The notes beneath the pieces are model-generated. The model did not search any database. It had not been told where the DNA came from and was given only the letters and a program-made list of their open reading frames with translations. The position numbers were made by a program, and so were the translations under genes. From Deinandra increscens subsp. villosa (taxonomy: Eukaryota; Streptophyta; Magnoliopsida; Asterales; Asteraceae), in the NCBI GenBank assembly GCA_039602395.1, contig JBCNJP010000017.1, forward strand, positions 8,487,238-8,551,237: a stretch of 64,000 bases of DNA, given 5' to 3'. Positions 33,814 to 44,237 of this stretch are shown in pieces (within the stretch, counting starts at the first letter, position 1; each line of letters opens with the position of its first letter).

Positions 33814-35026
33814 GGAAAATTGGATTTAAATAATCCCAAGTTTTAAGGGTTGGCCGACAATAATCCCACTTTTGATAATAACTCCCAGTGGTCCCAACTT
33901 TTAACCTATTTATTTCTAATGGTCCCGTCGTTAAAAAACTTAACACCGTTAAGTTCATTGCTGATGTGGCACCTGAGTTGGATATTTATTTTTTTTAAAA
34001 CTTTTTAATCTCTGCCACATCATATTAACTCAGACAAATACTCCTCTTCTTTGCCACATTATATTAATTCTCAGCCAAACACTCTTTTTCTTTGTCTTTC
34101 TCTGTGTGTATCGAGAGGAACAAAGAATCACCATAAAAATTCATCATGGAGAATAAAATATTCAAAACAAAACCCTCTTCAAATTCACATCATCCAAATT
34201 TACATCTTCGAGAATCCGTGCCTACCGAACAATGACGGAAGCCACTAACCGCGACAAAGAAAGGTCGCCGGAGACGCGACTGTGTCGTGAGCCACCACCA
34301 CTCATCGCCGCCACTGTTATCGCCGAAACGGTGAATAGACTCGCCGGAATCACGACTATGGTTGGTTTACCCGTCACCGCCGCCGATTAGTGGTTCCAGC
34401 CCTTAGACCCATCGCTACCACCACCGAGAAGGGGAGAAATAGCAGTGCTGCCGCCTGAATCGGAAACCACCACCACTGTTCGAGTTGTCATAACCCCTCC
34501 GTGAGGCTGTCGCAACCAGAAAACAGAGGGAGAAAGGGGAAACACGGTTGGGTTGCCGGACGTCGGATGGTCGATGGGGGTCGGATGGTGAAGGTCACCG
34601 GAGGACGGACCGTTGGCCGGAGAATGATAGGAACCTTCACCTCTCTTTTTTCTTCTTCTTTTAGTCCTTTTTATTTTCTTCTTTCTTTCTTTTTTCACTT
34701 GATACAAATGTGTATGGATGTTTCATACTCCAGGCGACAGGCTCGTTCCTCTTTGGTTCAATGGTGGTCAAGGGTTGCAGGTGGTGGTAGGGTGGATAAT
34801 TATGTGAAGAAGATGATAGTGATGTGGCAAAGAGTTAAAAAAGTAAAATTAAATAAATATCTACATTAGCTGCCATGTCATTAAAAATTTAACGGTGTTA
34901 AGTTTTTAACGACGAGACCATTAGAAATAAATGGGTTAAAAGTTGGGACCACTGGGAGTTATTATTATAAGTGGGATTATTGTCGGCCAACCCTTAAAAC
35001 TTGGGATTATTTAAATCCAATTTTCC
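33814..35026. mobile_element. Mutator-like (MULE) non-autonomous element B
   Basis: Inverted repeats of about 157 bp (33814-33970 and 34870-35026) begin GGAAAATTGGATTTAAATAA. The flanks TTAATTTTT (33805-33813) and TTATTTTTT (35027-35035) form a 9-bp duplication with one mismatch. The interior (34030-34860) holds a GC-rich segment with an ATG-led frame (near 34231) rich in CGCCG/CACCACC, which looks like captured or gene-like filler, but I recognise no domain. The terminal 14 bp are the same as those of element A (291-1323), while the next 100 bp differ. Confidence 0.83.
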
Positions 35027-35225
35027 TTATTTTTTGTATATATATGTATAATGCTGTGAGCATAATGTTTAATAGCACTAATACTTTGTTTTACATATGT
35101 ACAATTCGTATCTTGGAAACTAAAAAGTTTGAATTTAAAAAGAGTTAAAGATATAGTAATAATTAGTGTCTTAGGGAGGACGGAGTGGGTGGTTGTTTGC
35201 CGCCGGCATATTCACGGCGTCGCCG

Positions 35226-35823
35226 TGTAGGATCGTGGTTAGGATCAACCAACCAGACAAGTTACGAAAGGTGTCAAACAAGAAAGGCGGAATCAGACTT
35301 GTTTGTGTTATAGTTTGAAATGGTTTGATCGAAACAGTAACTAGTAAACAAGAAGTAAAGTAGATAAACACAAGATATCAATTCCAAGCACTACTATATT
35401 TATACTTCACAGTGTTTACAAAGAGTTACAGCTGATGAACAAAGAGATATTCGATCACCGTAAACAAGAGGAAATACAACTAATATATATAGTGCAAGGA
35501 GGAAATAAAAGATCTACTTTTATTTCCTTTTAGCTCTAAGGCTAAATAAACAAATAATATCTACTCCAGAGTTGTTGTAGTACAAGCATGCTTCTGTGAA
35601 CAGTTGAGCAGACCTATCGGTGAACAGTGCACAGCATGGTGTAAAGTAAAACTGCTTTCTGACAGCTTTATGCATTGGAACTTGCAACAAGGAGATAAGT
35701 CAAAGTTCCGGAGTAACACTAAGAGAAGTTCCGGAGGAACTACTCAGTGTGAAGGAAGTTCCGGACTAACTTCCTTCGGAACTCTGACTTAGAGAATTTC
35801 TGCCAAGCAAAACATTCCCAACA
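35226..35823 (-). repeat. 3' LTR of the Copia element
   Basis: 598 bp; in element orientation it begins TGTTGGGAATG and ends GATCCTACA. A TATATATATTAG-like promoter box is on the minus strand at about 35483-35492. The U3 side (35704-35785) carries tandem near-palindromes built on TTCCGGAGTAAC and CTTCCTTCGGAAC. A polypurine tract (CTTAGGGGGAGAC, minus strand) lies just inside at 35824-35836. Confidence 0.93.
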
Positions 35824-35836
35824 GTCTCCCCCTAAG
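35824..35836 (-). promoter_or_regulatory. Polypurine tract of the Copia element
   Basis: The minus strand reads CTTAGGGGGAGAC immediately before the 3' LTR, the expected primer site for plus-strand DNA synthesis. Confidence 0.8.
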
Positions 35837-35894
35837 ATGTTGCTACCAAAAACTGTTCTTCTGTCTGAATCTTCAAGATGCTTTAACTTGAGCT

Positions 35895-38800
35895 CTACAC
35901 TGCCTTGTAGTTAGGAGTTCCCATTATAGCCATGATATCCATTTGATTCAACTTATCCCAGTCATCCATTTTTAATTCAGGCTTCTTCCTGATTTCACCA
36001 TTGCTCATGAAGAAGTAATACATGTTCTCACTCCTATGATCTTCAATCCTTAGTATGCAGGGATGAGTGACTTCAACATTTGCTGTTGGAGAATTTGAAG
36101 GTTCGGACTCTTCTTCTGAATCACTTACAGCTAACTTCTTTCTTTTGGCTAGGCGATTTTTACTAGCCATTGACTTCTTTCTTCCAGAATAAGAAAAGGG
36201 AATAGGCTGAGTGGATGAAGGTTTTTGGGATGAGGATTCAGGCTTGGGTTGTGTAGGCTTAGGAATTTTGGGAGGTGGAGAAGATGGTGGAGATGGAATT
36301 TGTTGGTTTGGAGTTTGAAATGTAGGGGCAGTGGGTTGTGATGAAGAGGTGAAGGGTTGTGATGAGGAAGAGAGGTGAGGATCAGAAACAGTGTCAAACA
36401 TTTGCTTGACAATGTTAATTCTGGGTTTCTTCTGTTGAGTAGCTGAGACAGGAGCTTTCCTTTTCTTCTCCTTGAGGTAACTGAGACCTTCAGGGTGAAG
36501 AGAGTCGAAAAGAGTATACATACCTGGTGGTCTTTTCTCACCAGTAGTTCTCTCCTTTTCTATTTGACTCTTCCTGATGGCATCAAGTTCAGTTCTCAGT
36601 CTAGGCAGTTTGCAAGAGTTGATTCTTTTAGGATTCTCCATTAGAATTTCTTTGAAATACCATTTGTGAATCAGCAAGTCATCTTCCTCAGACAATTTCT
36701 GGTATCTGGTACCTTGCATCTCTTGTGCCTTCTCCTGCTCATAGCTACATTCAACAAACCTCTTAACATTTAGCTTCTTGGTCTCATCAGCTTGAATAGC
36801 AAGAATCATGTACATCCAATTCACCAAGTCATTTCCCTTCATTTCATTTACCCATGCATCAGTGAAACACTCCTTGCTTCTGAGCATAACACTGAATTGA
36901 CCAAGGAAAATCTTGTTGTCTTCATTGCTTTTCATACGGATTTTCCTGTAGTCATTCCCTAAGACCCTTTTGTACTTTTCAACCTTGTCTGAAAGACCTT
37001 GCTCTTCGGCTCTAGCAATCCTTTCTTTTATGTACAGGTCTGACCTTAGTCTAGCTCCATTAATAAAGAACATCAGGTCTGAGTTATTGATAACATACTC
37101 ATAAATACCTCCTTCAATGAGCAGTTGTTTCTGTTCTTCAAATACAGCAGCCTCCTTCTGTTCTTGGAACTTCTTATGTATTTCAACATTCTCCTTCTCC
37201 AATTGATCAATCAGAGCCTTTGTAACAGGCTCCATTTCGTCATTTTGACCGCCTGTGCTCTGATTATCATCATCCAAATCAGTGAAACCAGATATGCTTC
37301 TCTCATCAAGAGAATCACCATCAGCAGGCTTTGAAGACTCAGGAAGTGAAGTTGTAGCATTTAGACTGGCTTCCGAGGTAACTTGCTCAGGAATAGTCTT
37401 AGTGCCAGGTTCCGAAGTAACTATCTTAGGACTGACTTCCGGAGCAATTGGTTCCGAAATAGTCTTAGGCAATTCCTTGGAAACAACTTCCGAAGTAACT
37501 TCCTTCTGAACAATCTCAGTGGTGAGAAGTTCTTCCGGAGTAACTTCCTTCGGAATCTCCTTAGCCAAGGTTGATTCTTCCGGAGTAACATCCTTCGGAG
37601 TTTCATCAGTGATGATTAGCTCCTCCGGAGTAACTTCCTTCGGAATTTCAGTGTTAGAGGCAAATTCCTCCGGAACAACATCCTTTGGAATTTCCTCTGT
37701 TACAACCTTTGCTGCAGAAGATGTAGTACTCTTTAGGTTCAGTAAAGCTTCTGTCACTTCTATATCAAACAGATCTTCTTGCTGAGTCACATCTTCTACT
37801 GGTTTACTCTCAGGTGTATCAACCTGTTCTTCACTTCTTTCTCCTCCTTCAGCCTCAAACTGTTCTACACCTGTTTGAAGATACTCTTGCTCTTTTGTCA
37901 AGTAGACATTGGATATAAAGCTTCTGACTTCTGCAATGTTTTGAGGGTGAGCACCTGAAGCAGCCATCACGAATCTTAGGAATTCCATGTGATTGACTTT
38001 GCATTCTTCAGGTGTTGCCTGCATTAGCTGATCCATGTGAACATTAAGCAAACCTTCGATTGGGTTGAAGGGCTTAATTCCACAGATTTTGAATAGCTTT
38101 GTCTTCATCTTCTCAGGTATCCTCTCATTGTGATCAAAATCAATTTCAGAAGAGCTAACAGAGTCTTCAGATGGCTTACTTTTAGCAGAAAAGTTTTGGA
38201 TAGGTGTTGAAGAGCTAGCTTTCTCCCCCTTTTTGGTAGCAACAGCTTCACCAGTTGGGTTTGATGCACTAACCTTCTTCTGCTTAAGCCTTTCAATCAA
38301 GGTGTCCTGCTGTTGAATAGTGTGGAGCAGGGATTGCATCTGTTTCTGCAATTCAGTTTGATTAGCCGTCAATTCCATAAGTAAAGCACTGCCCTCAACT
38401 GATTTCTCAGTATCCTTGGGCGAAGAAGAGCCATCAAGCCTAGCTTGATCAAGCTCAACACCCTGGTTGTCTTGGCTCCTGGGATTCCCTGCAAGCACAG
38501 TTGTTGCCTCAGGTTCCATTTCTGGTTCCTTTGGTTCAAACTGGCTGCTGGTTGCCATAGATTGGGTCTTAAGAATGTTACTACTGTCCAATTGTTCCAG
38601 TGGGGAACCAATTGTAGTAGCAGCCCTTTCTACATGAACATCTTCATTACTCCTGATGTTCAACTCCTTAGTGGGTGAATGGGGGTTAGGAGAAGCATAG
38701 TCAAGATCCATCCAATCATCTTCATGAGGTGAGGTTGATGAGAAGATATTGTCATTTGGATTTAGATCAGGTTCTCCATCATTCACAGGAAGATCTAGGT

Positions 38801-39977
38801 TTAGGTCTATGGAGGTAAACAGGAGGGATGAGGGTTGTACATCCAATCTAATAGAAGATGAGGTCTCAAGTGAGAGATCATCAGCAATATGGCTTAACCC
38901 TTGGCTTTGATGTTGAGCAGATAGTGGGTCATGCTCAAGGTTTTCAGGTTGGGTGGCAGTAGGAGACACAGGTGGAGTAGACCCTGTCTCCTTTTCAACA
39001 ACTTTTGATGGAGTAGGTGAGGAAGTTTTGGTTGTAGTTTTTGAGTGCTTGACCTTCTTTCTGATATAAGTGATGTTCACAGGTAGTTTATTAAGAAGGT
39101 TAGTTTCAGGTGTGGGTTCAACAACTGATGGTGTAGGTTCAGTGTTGTCACCTGGAGCAGGTTGCTCAGTTGGTTCTTGAACAGCAACTGGTTGCTCTTG
39201 CACCCTAGGTGCAGGAATAACTCTTGGATCGGGTAGTGGATGGTCATTTTCCACACCAAGACAGTTTGAAATTGCAGATTTTGAAAGCAAGTAAGAAAAA
39301 ATTTTCTCAGTTAAGTTCTTTTGGTGAAAAATGGTACCAGCTCTGGGAACTTCAGGGAATTGTGTATCCAGAATGTGTTGCAAAAACCGGGGATACATAT
39401 TAAAAGGTTTTTCACAATTCTCCCTGAGCCCATCAAAAATCATTTTTGAAAAATTAAAACAATCTCCCCTGATCACAGCATGAAGAGCAGTGGCATGGAT
39501 TTCACCGAGTTCCTCATGAGATCTTCTGGGAGTTAGGCATACCATCAGAGTATGAGCAAGGAATCTCCAAACAGGTGGAATGTGGCATTTCTTCACCGTT
39601 TTGCTTTTGGGGTTTCCTCCATATCCTATGCCCATCAGAGTAAATTGGTAATCTTCCTTGGGAACAGTAAGAATACCATCTCTGTCTTGTAACTTCAAAT
39701 GATTTCTGATTATTTCTTCAGTGATGAACACATTTTTACCATGAACCTGGCTTTCAATTTGCATCACCTGCTTCCCGTCTTCACTGCCGGCACCTACTAC
39801 AGCATTTGCCCAGAACTGAGTGATAGTTTCATCGTAAATTGTGGGATTTACAGTTAGGGCAAAGTTGAGCTCTGACGCTATAAGGAAGTCGATCATTCCA
39901 TCGAACGGAGCAGACTTCTCTGTTTTCTCAAGAAAAGCCCTTTGATTGTGCTCGTTGTGAAATGCGAATGCTGCCAT
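35895..39977 (-). CDS. Copia ORF3: 1360-residue extra protein downstream of pol
   Basis: One uninterrupted frame in the position where Sireviruses carry an envelope-like gene. Residues 1-240 form a globular domain (APFDGMIDFLIASELNFALT, NPTIYDETITQFWANA, FNMYPRFLQHILDTQFP) seen in many Asteraceae retroelement proteins, perhaps the 'putative plant transposon protein' type. It continues with a Pro/Thr/Ser-rich linker; a coiled coil near 530-565 (ELQKQMQSLLHTIQQQ); a repeat region at about 760-870 with roughly 15-residue units around IPKEVTPEEL; a second coiled coil near 917-956; a helical domain (about 970-1160); a Pro/Ser-rich tail with a basic NLS-like NRLAKRKKL near 1275; and a conserved end. 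I see no signal peptide or membrane span, so an envelope role is unsupported. Function unknown. It is intact while pol is broken. Confidence 0.85.
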   Translation of the reverse strand: MAAFAFHNEHNQRAFLEKTEKSAPFDGMIDFLIASELNFALTVNPTIYDETITQFWANAVVGAGSEDGKQVMQIESQVHGKNVFITEEIIRNHLKLQDRDGILTVPKEDYQFTLMGIGYGGNPKSKTVKKCHIPPVWRFLAHTLMVCLTPRRSHEELGEIHATALHAVIRGDCFNFSKMIFDGLRENCEKPFNMYPRFLQHILDTQFPEVPRAGTIFHQKNLTEKIFSYLLSKSAISNCLGVENDHPLPDPRVIPAPRVQEQPVAVQEPTEQPAPGDNTEPTPSVVEPTPETNLLNKLPVNITYIRKKVKHSKTTTKTSSPTPSKVVEKETGSTPPVSPTATQPENLEHDPLSAQHQSQGLSHIADDLSLETSSSIRLDVQPSSLLFTSIDLNLDLPVNDGEPDLNPNDNIFSSTSPHEDDWMDLDYASPNPHSPTKELNIRSNEDVHVERAATTIGSPLEQLDSSNILKTQSMATSSQFEPKEPEMEPEATTVLAGNPRSQDNQGVELDQARLDGSSSPKDTEKSVEGSALLMELTANQTELQKQMQSLLHTIQQQDTLIERLKQKKVSASNPTGEAVATKKGEKASSSTPIQNFSAKSKPSEDSVSSSEIDFDHNERIPEKMKTKLFKICGIKPFNPIEGLLNVHMDQLMQATPEECKVNHMEFLRFVMAASGAHPQNIAEVRSFISNVYLTKEQEYLQTGVEQFEAEGGERSEEQVDTPESKPVEDVTQQEDLFDIEVTEALLNLKSTTSSAAKVVTEEIPKDVVPEEFASNTEIPKEVTPEELIITDETPKDVTPEESTLAKEIPKEVTPEELLTTEIVQKEVTSEVVSKELPKTISEPIAPEVSPKIVTSEPGTKTIPEQVTSEASLNATTSLPESSKPADGDSLDERSISGFTDLDDDNQSTGGQNDEMEPVTKALIDQLEKENVEIHKKFQEQKEAAVFEEQKQLLIEGGIYEYVINNSDLMFFINGARLRSDLYIKERIARAEEQGLSDKVEKYKRVLGNDYRKIRMKSNEDNKIFLGQFSVMLRSKECFTDAWVNEMKGNDLVNWMYMILAIQADETKKLNVKRFVECSYEQEKAQEMQGTRYQKLSEEDDLLIHKWYFKEILMENPKRINSCKLPRLRTELDAIRKSQIEKERTTGEKRPPGMYTLFDSLHPEGLSYLKEKKRKAPVSATQQKKPRINIVKQMFDTVSDPHLSSSSQPFTSSSQPTAPTFQTPNQQIPSPPSSPPPKIPKPTQPKPESSSQKPSSTQPIPFSYSGRKKSMASKNRLAKRKKLAVSDSEEESEPSNSPTANVEVTHPCILRIEDHRSENMYYFFMSNGEIRKKPELKMDDWDKLNQMDIMAIMGTPNYKAV

Positions 39978-40692
39978 TTGTTCTGTACCGAGTGATTGCT
40001 TGAGAGATTCAGAAGAAATTTGATGAAATTGAGAAAAAATCGAGAGCGATTTAAGGGAATTTGGGATTTAGGTTTAGTAAGTGAAAGGGTTTCTCTGGAA
40101 TTGACAGTTAAAGGGTGAGGAGAGAGGGAAGTGACGTTAACGGAAAAGGTGGAGTTAGTGGGGCCACCAGTTAACCGTCACTGTTAAAGTTTGAAATAAA
40201 GGGTCCCACTTAATCCAATTAAAAAGATTAAGTCAATAAAGTTCCTTCGGAACTTTTCCTTCGGAACAATTAAGTTCCTTCGGAAGAGTGAAGTTCTCTC
40301 GGAACTTATTCCCTTAGAAATTTTCATCACCTCTCCTGAAATACTTCCGCAGGAAGTTCCTTCGGAGTTTCAAAATTTACTCCGGAACACCTGAAACACT
40401 TAGAAAACACTTGAAATCTGTTAGAAACAATAGAGAGTTCCTTCGGAACTTCTCTTCGAGAAGGGAAAACTTCAGGAGTAAGTTCCTCCGGAACAATGTT
40501 CCCTTGGAGTTTACTTAGAAGCATCAAAAAGTTCAGAAATGCTCATAACTTTGGAAGTTTTTCAAAATTATCAGTTATAAGAACATTTCTTGAAAGAGTT
40601 CTCATGATTTTGAAGAGATGGATGTTAAGAACACAAACACATAAGGTGATAGAACAATTTATGTACATAAAAGCAACAATTGACAGCAAAAG
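39978..40692 (-). repeat. Spacer between pol and ORF3 with dispersed TTCCTTCGGAA motifs
   Basis: 40238-40510 contains at least eight copies or variants of AAGTTCCTTCGGAACTT and TTCCTCCGGAAC, the same motif family as in the LTRs. The remainder is AT-rich leader-like sequence upstream of the ORF3 start at 39977. No ORF. Confidence 0.7.
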
Positions 40693-43600
40693 TTAACCAA
40701 AGTTCATCATCCCAATAGCGGTGATAAGAAAGAAAAATCTTGCTTCATCAAATGCCTTTGTGAAAAGGTCAGCTAATTGAAGATCAGTATGAACCTTGTG
40801 TAACTTAATCAATTTCTTTTCTGCACAATCTCTAATGAAATGGTACCTTATTTCAATGTGCTTTGTCTTAGAGTGCTTCACAGGATTGTTGGTGATGGAA
40901 ATGGCACTAGTGTTGTCTGCATACATAGGAGTTTCCAGAAATGTGATTCCATAATCCAGCATTTGATTCTGAATCCAAAGTACTTGACCACAGCAACTTG
41001 AAGCAGCAATGTACTCAGCTTCAGCAGTTGAAGTAGAAACACATGTCTGTTTCTTGCATTGCCATGATATAAGCCTATTTCCTAGAAATTGACATCCTCC
41101 TGATGTTGATTTCTTATCCAAGTAGCAGCCACCATAGTCACTGTCAGTGTAGGCAACAAGAGAAAAAGTCATTGTTCTTTGCATACCACAATCCAAGTTT
41201 TGGTTGACCTTTGAGGTATTTAAAGATTCTCTTTACTGCCTTCATGTGGGATTCTTTGGGAGCCGATTGATATCTAGAACATAAGCATACACTGAACATG
41301 ATATCAGGTCTACTAGCTGTTAAGTACATCAGAGATCCAATCATTGCCCTGTAAGTGTGCTGATCAACAGGTTCACTTTCTGATTCTGAATTCAGATTGT
41401 GAGAGGTTGAGATAGGAGTTTTTGCAGAAGAGGAAGATAGCATATCGAACCTCTTGAGCATATCTTGAATATATTTTGACTGATTCAAGAAGATGCCATC
41501 TGCAGTTTGTTTAACTTGGAGACCCAGAAAGAAATTAAGTTCACCCATTGAACTCATTTCAAATTGATCTTGCATCAGGGTCTCAAACTCCTTGCACAAC
41601 TTAGGATTGGTAGATCCAAAGATAATATCATCCACATAAATCTGAACAAGCAACTTATCTTTTCCAACTTTCCTTATGAAGAGAGTTTTATCAATGGCTC
41701 CTCTTCTGTATCCATGGCCAAGCAGGTAATTTGACAGAGTCTCATACCAAGTTTTTGGTGCTTGCTTGAGACCATAGAGAGCCTTGATTAGTTTACACAC
41801 CTTGTTAGGATGGTGTGGGTCTTCAAATCTTGGTGGTTGACAGACATAAACTTCTTCCTTCAGTTTCCCATAAAGGAAAGCACTCTTGACATCCATTTGA
41901 TAAACAGTGAAGTTCTTGTAAGCTGCATAGGCAAGGAAGATTCTGATTGCCTCTAATCTTGCAACTGGAGCAAAAACCTCATCATAGTCTATTCCTTCTT
42001 CTTGAGAATATCCCTGAACAACAAGCCTAGCTTTGTTCTTGACAACAATTCCTCTTTCATCCTTCTTGTTTCTAAAAACCCATTTTGTTCCAATTGGTTG
42101 AGCATGTACTGGAAAATCAACCAGTTCCCAAACCTGTTGTTTGTTGATTTGGAACAGTTCCTCTTGCATAGCTTCAATCCAATGATTGTCTTTAAGTGCT
42201 TGCTCCACTTGTTTTGGTTCTTCTTGAGACAGGAAGCATGCAAATAAACAGATGTTTGCATCAGCAGATTTGCTTCTTGTAAGAACAGGAGCATTTACTT
42301 CACCAATCACATTCTCAATGGGATGAGTTTTGCTGACATTGGTATTCTGAAAACTTGGAAATTCGTGACTTTGAACTTGCCTAGTTGGTGGAATAATTGG
42401 GGGCAATAGGACACTAAGCTCAATTCCTGGCAATCTTTGTGAAGGGGGTAATTTTGATGTAGTTGCAGCAGAGACATGTTGATCACTTGAGTTGTCAGCA
42501 GAGTTGATGGTATCTCCAAGAGATGAGTCATTGAAGTTTGACTCATGAGAACCATCATGATCACCATGTAAGTTATCATTAGGAGAATGCTGCAAGCTCC
42601 CATCATCACTGGTGTCTGAGACATAACCATCCTGTTGTGATTGAGAGTCACTTGACTCAGTTTCAACCAAATTCACTGGAGTGGGATCAGTGACTTGTTG
42701 AATTGCAACAATTGGCATGGCAGGTGGTTTGTAAGGTTGAGTGCTGACAGAGGAGTAGAAATGACCAAACTTGTAGCCATCCTTCTTTGCATTTGAATTC
42801 TCCCCCTGAGACTGCACATACTCACTAAAGGACTTATCAACAGTAAAGTTGAAAGCATTGGTTAGTGAATCAATATCAAATAACCATGAGGGTTCAGAAC
42901 TAAACTTATTTGTTGATTTTTCATTGAAAAACACATTAATTGACTCTTCAATAATTTTAGTTCTGAGATTGTATACTCTGTATGCCTTGGCAACACCTGA
43001 GTAACCAACCATGAAGCCATCATCTGCCTTTTCAGCAAACTTAGCTAAATTCTCACTGGTTATTAATATTGTAACAGGACAACCAAAAACTTTGAGAAAG
43101 TGTATACTTGGTTTTCTTTTTCTCCAAAGTTCATATGGTGTCTTGTTTTTACCTTTGACCACAAGCACCCTGTTCTGAACATAGCAGGCAGTGTTCACTG
43201 CTTCAGCCCAGAAAGTTACAGGGAGCTTAGACTCGGCCAGCATTGATCTAGCAGCTTCAATCAGTGTTCTATTTCTCCTCTCAGCTACTCCATTTTGCTG
43301 AGGAGTTCTAGCAACACTAAACTGCCTAGATATCCCCTTTTCTTCACAAAAAGAATTTAAAACATGATTTTTAAATTCTGTGCCATTGTCACTTCTAATT
43401 GTTTTGACTTTGAAATTTGACTGATTTTCAAGTTGAGTGATTAAGGATTTTAAAATCTCAGGTGTTTCATCCTTAGTTCTTAGGAAGAAAACCCCATGTG
43501 TATCTTGAAAAGTCATCAGTAATTACAAAACAATATGATTTCTTTCCCAAACTCATCACCCTTGTAGGACCAAAGAGATCCATATGCAACAATTCTAAGG

Positions 43601-44216
43601 GTTGAGAAATTGAGTTTTCAGTTTTGGACTTATGAGAAGACTTGTGTTGCTTGCCCTTCAAGCAAGCAGTACAATGCTCATTACAGTTAAAGTGTTTTTG
43701 AGGCAAACCATTGACCAAACCTAAATTAACAAGTTTGTTCATGGTTTTGTAATTAACATGTACAAGTCTTCTGTGCCAGAGGTCAGACTCATCAACAGAA
43801 GCTCTTGATATCAAACAAGTATTGCCATCAAGAGATTTGGCACTTGCCATATCAAGCAAGTACAAGCCATCCTGTCTTTTTGCTTTTATCAAGATCATTT
43901 CATTAGGAATTTTTAGACCAGGCTTAAGTACTAGAGCTTCTTCATCATTGAACATAACATTCATCTTTTTATCACAAATTTGTGATACACTCAGCAAATT
44001 AAAATTCAGAACATTAACAAGACTTAACTTGTCAAGAGTAAAACTTCCATTTGATACATTACCAAGTACTGTAATGTACCCTTCATTGCTTCCAAAAGCA
44101 ACGGGACCGCCATCATATCTTTTTGTATTTTCTAGAAGGTTTTTATTACCTGTCATGTGACTGGAGCACCCACTATCTACAACCCAAACATTTGCTTGAG
44201 ATTTATTAGGTGACCC
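40693..44216 (-). pseudogene. Copia pol (protease, integrase, RT, RNase H), frameshifted
   Basis: Minus strand. Protease active site VVDSGCSSHMTG at about 44183-44148; GAG-pre-integrase zinc site HRRLVHVN...HCTACLKGKQ; integrase with HMDLFG, RSDNGTEFKN and NGVAERRNRT carrying the D, D, E triad; reverse transcriptase with LDVKSAF-like DVKSAFLYGK and an intact YVDDIIFG; RNase H with SDYGGC, AEAEYIAAS and ADLFTKAFDEARF. The frame changes twice by one extra base in homopolymers: a G run near 43490 (after SRYTWG, in integrase) and a T run near 41170 (before RNase H). Pol is in the same frame as gag but follows two stops (TGA 44240-44238 and TAG 44219-44217). All catalytic residues are present. The frameshifts could be real decay or consensus errors. 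Confidence 0.88.
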
Positions 44217-44237
44217 CTACACAGGTAAAGAACATGA

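Noticed and set aside
34051..34869. ORFs in MULE B
   Set aside because: Low-complexity filler on both strands without recognised domain; could be captured sequence but not supportable as a gene.
36149..38678. Pro/Leu-rich and other frames within the 35.9-40 kb interval
   Set aside because: Shadows of ORF3 in other frames; composition follows from its codon use.
35895..39977. ORF3 as a true envelope glycoprotein
   Set aside because: The position fits, but there is no signal peptide, membrane span or Cys-rich ectodomain; called as an accessory ORF only.
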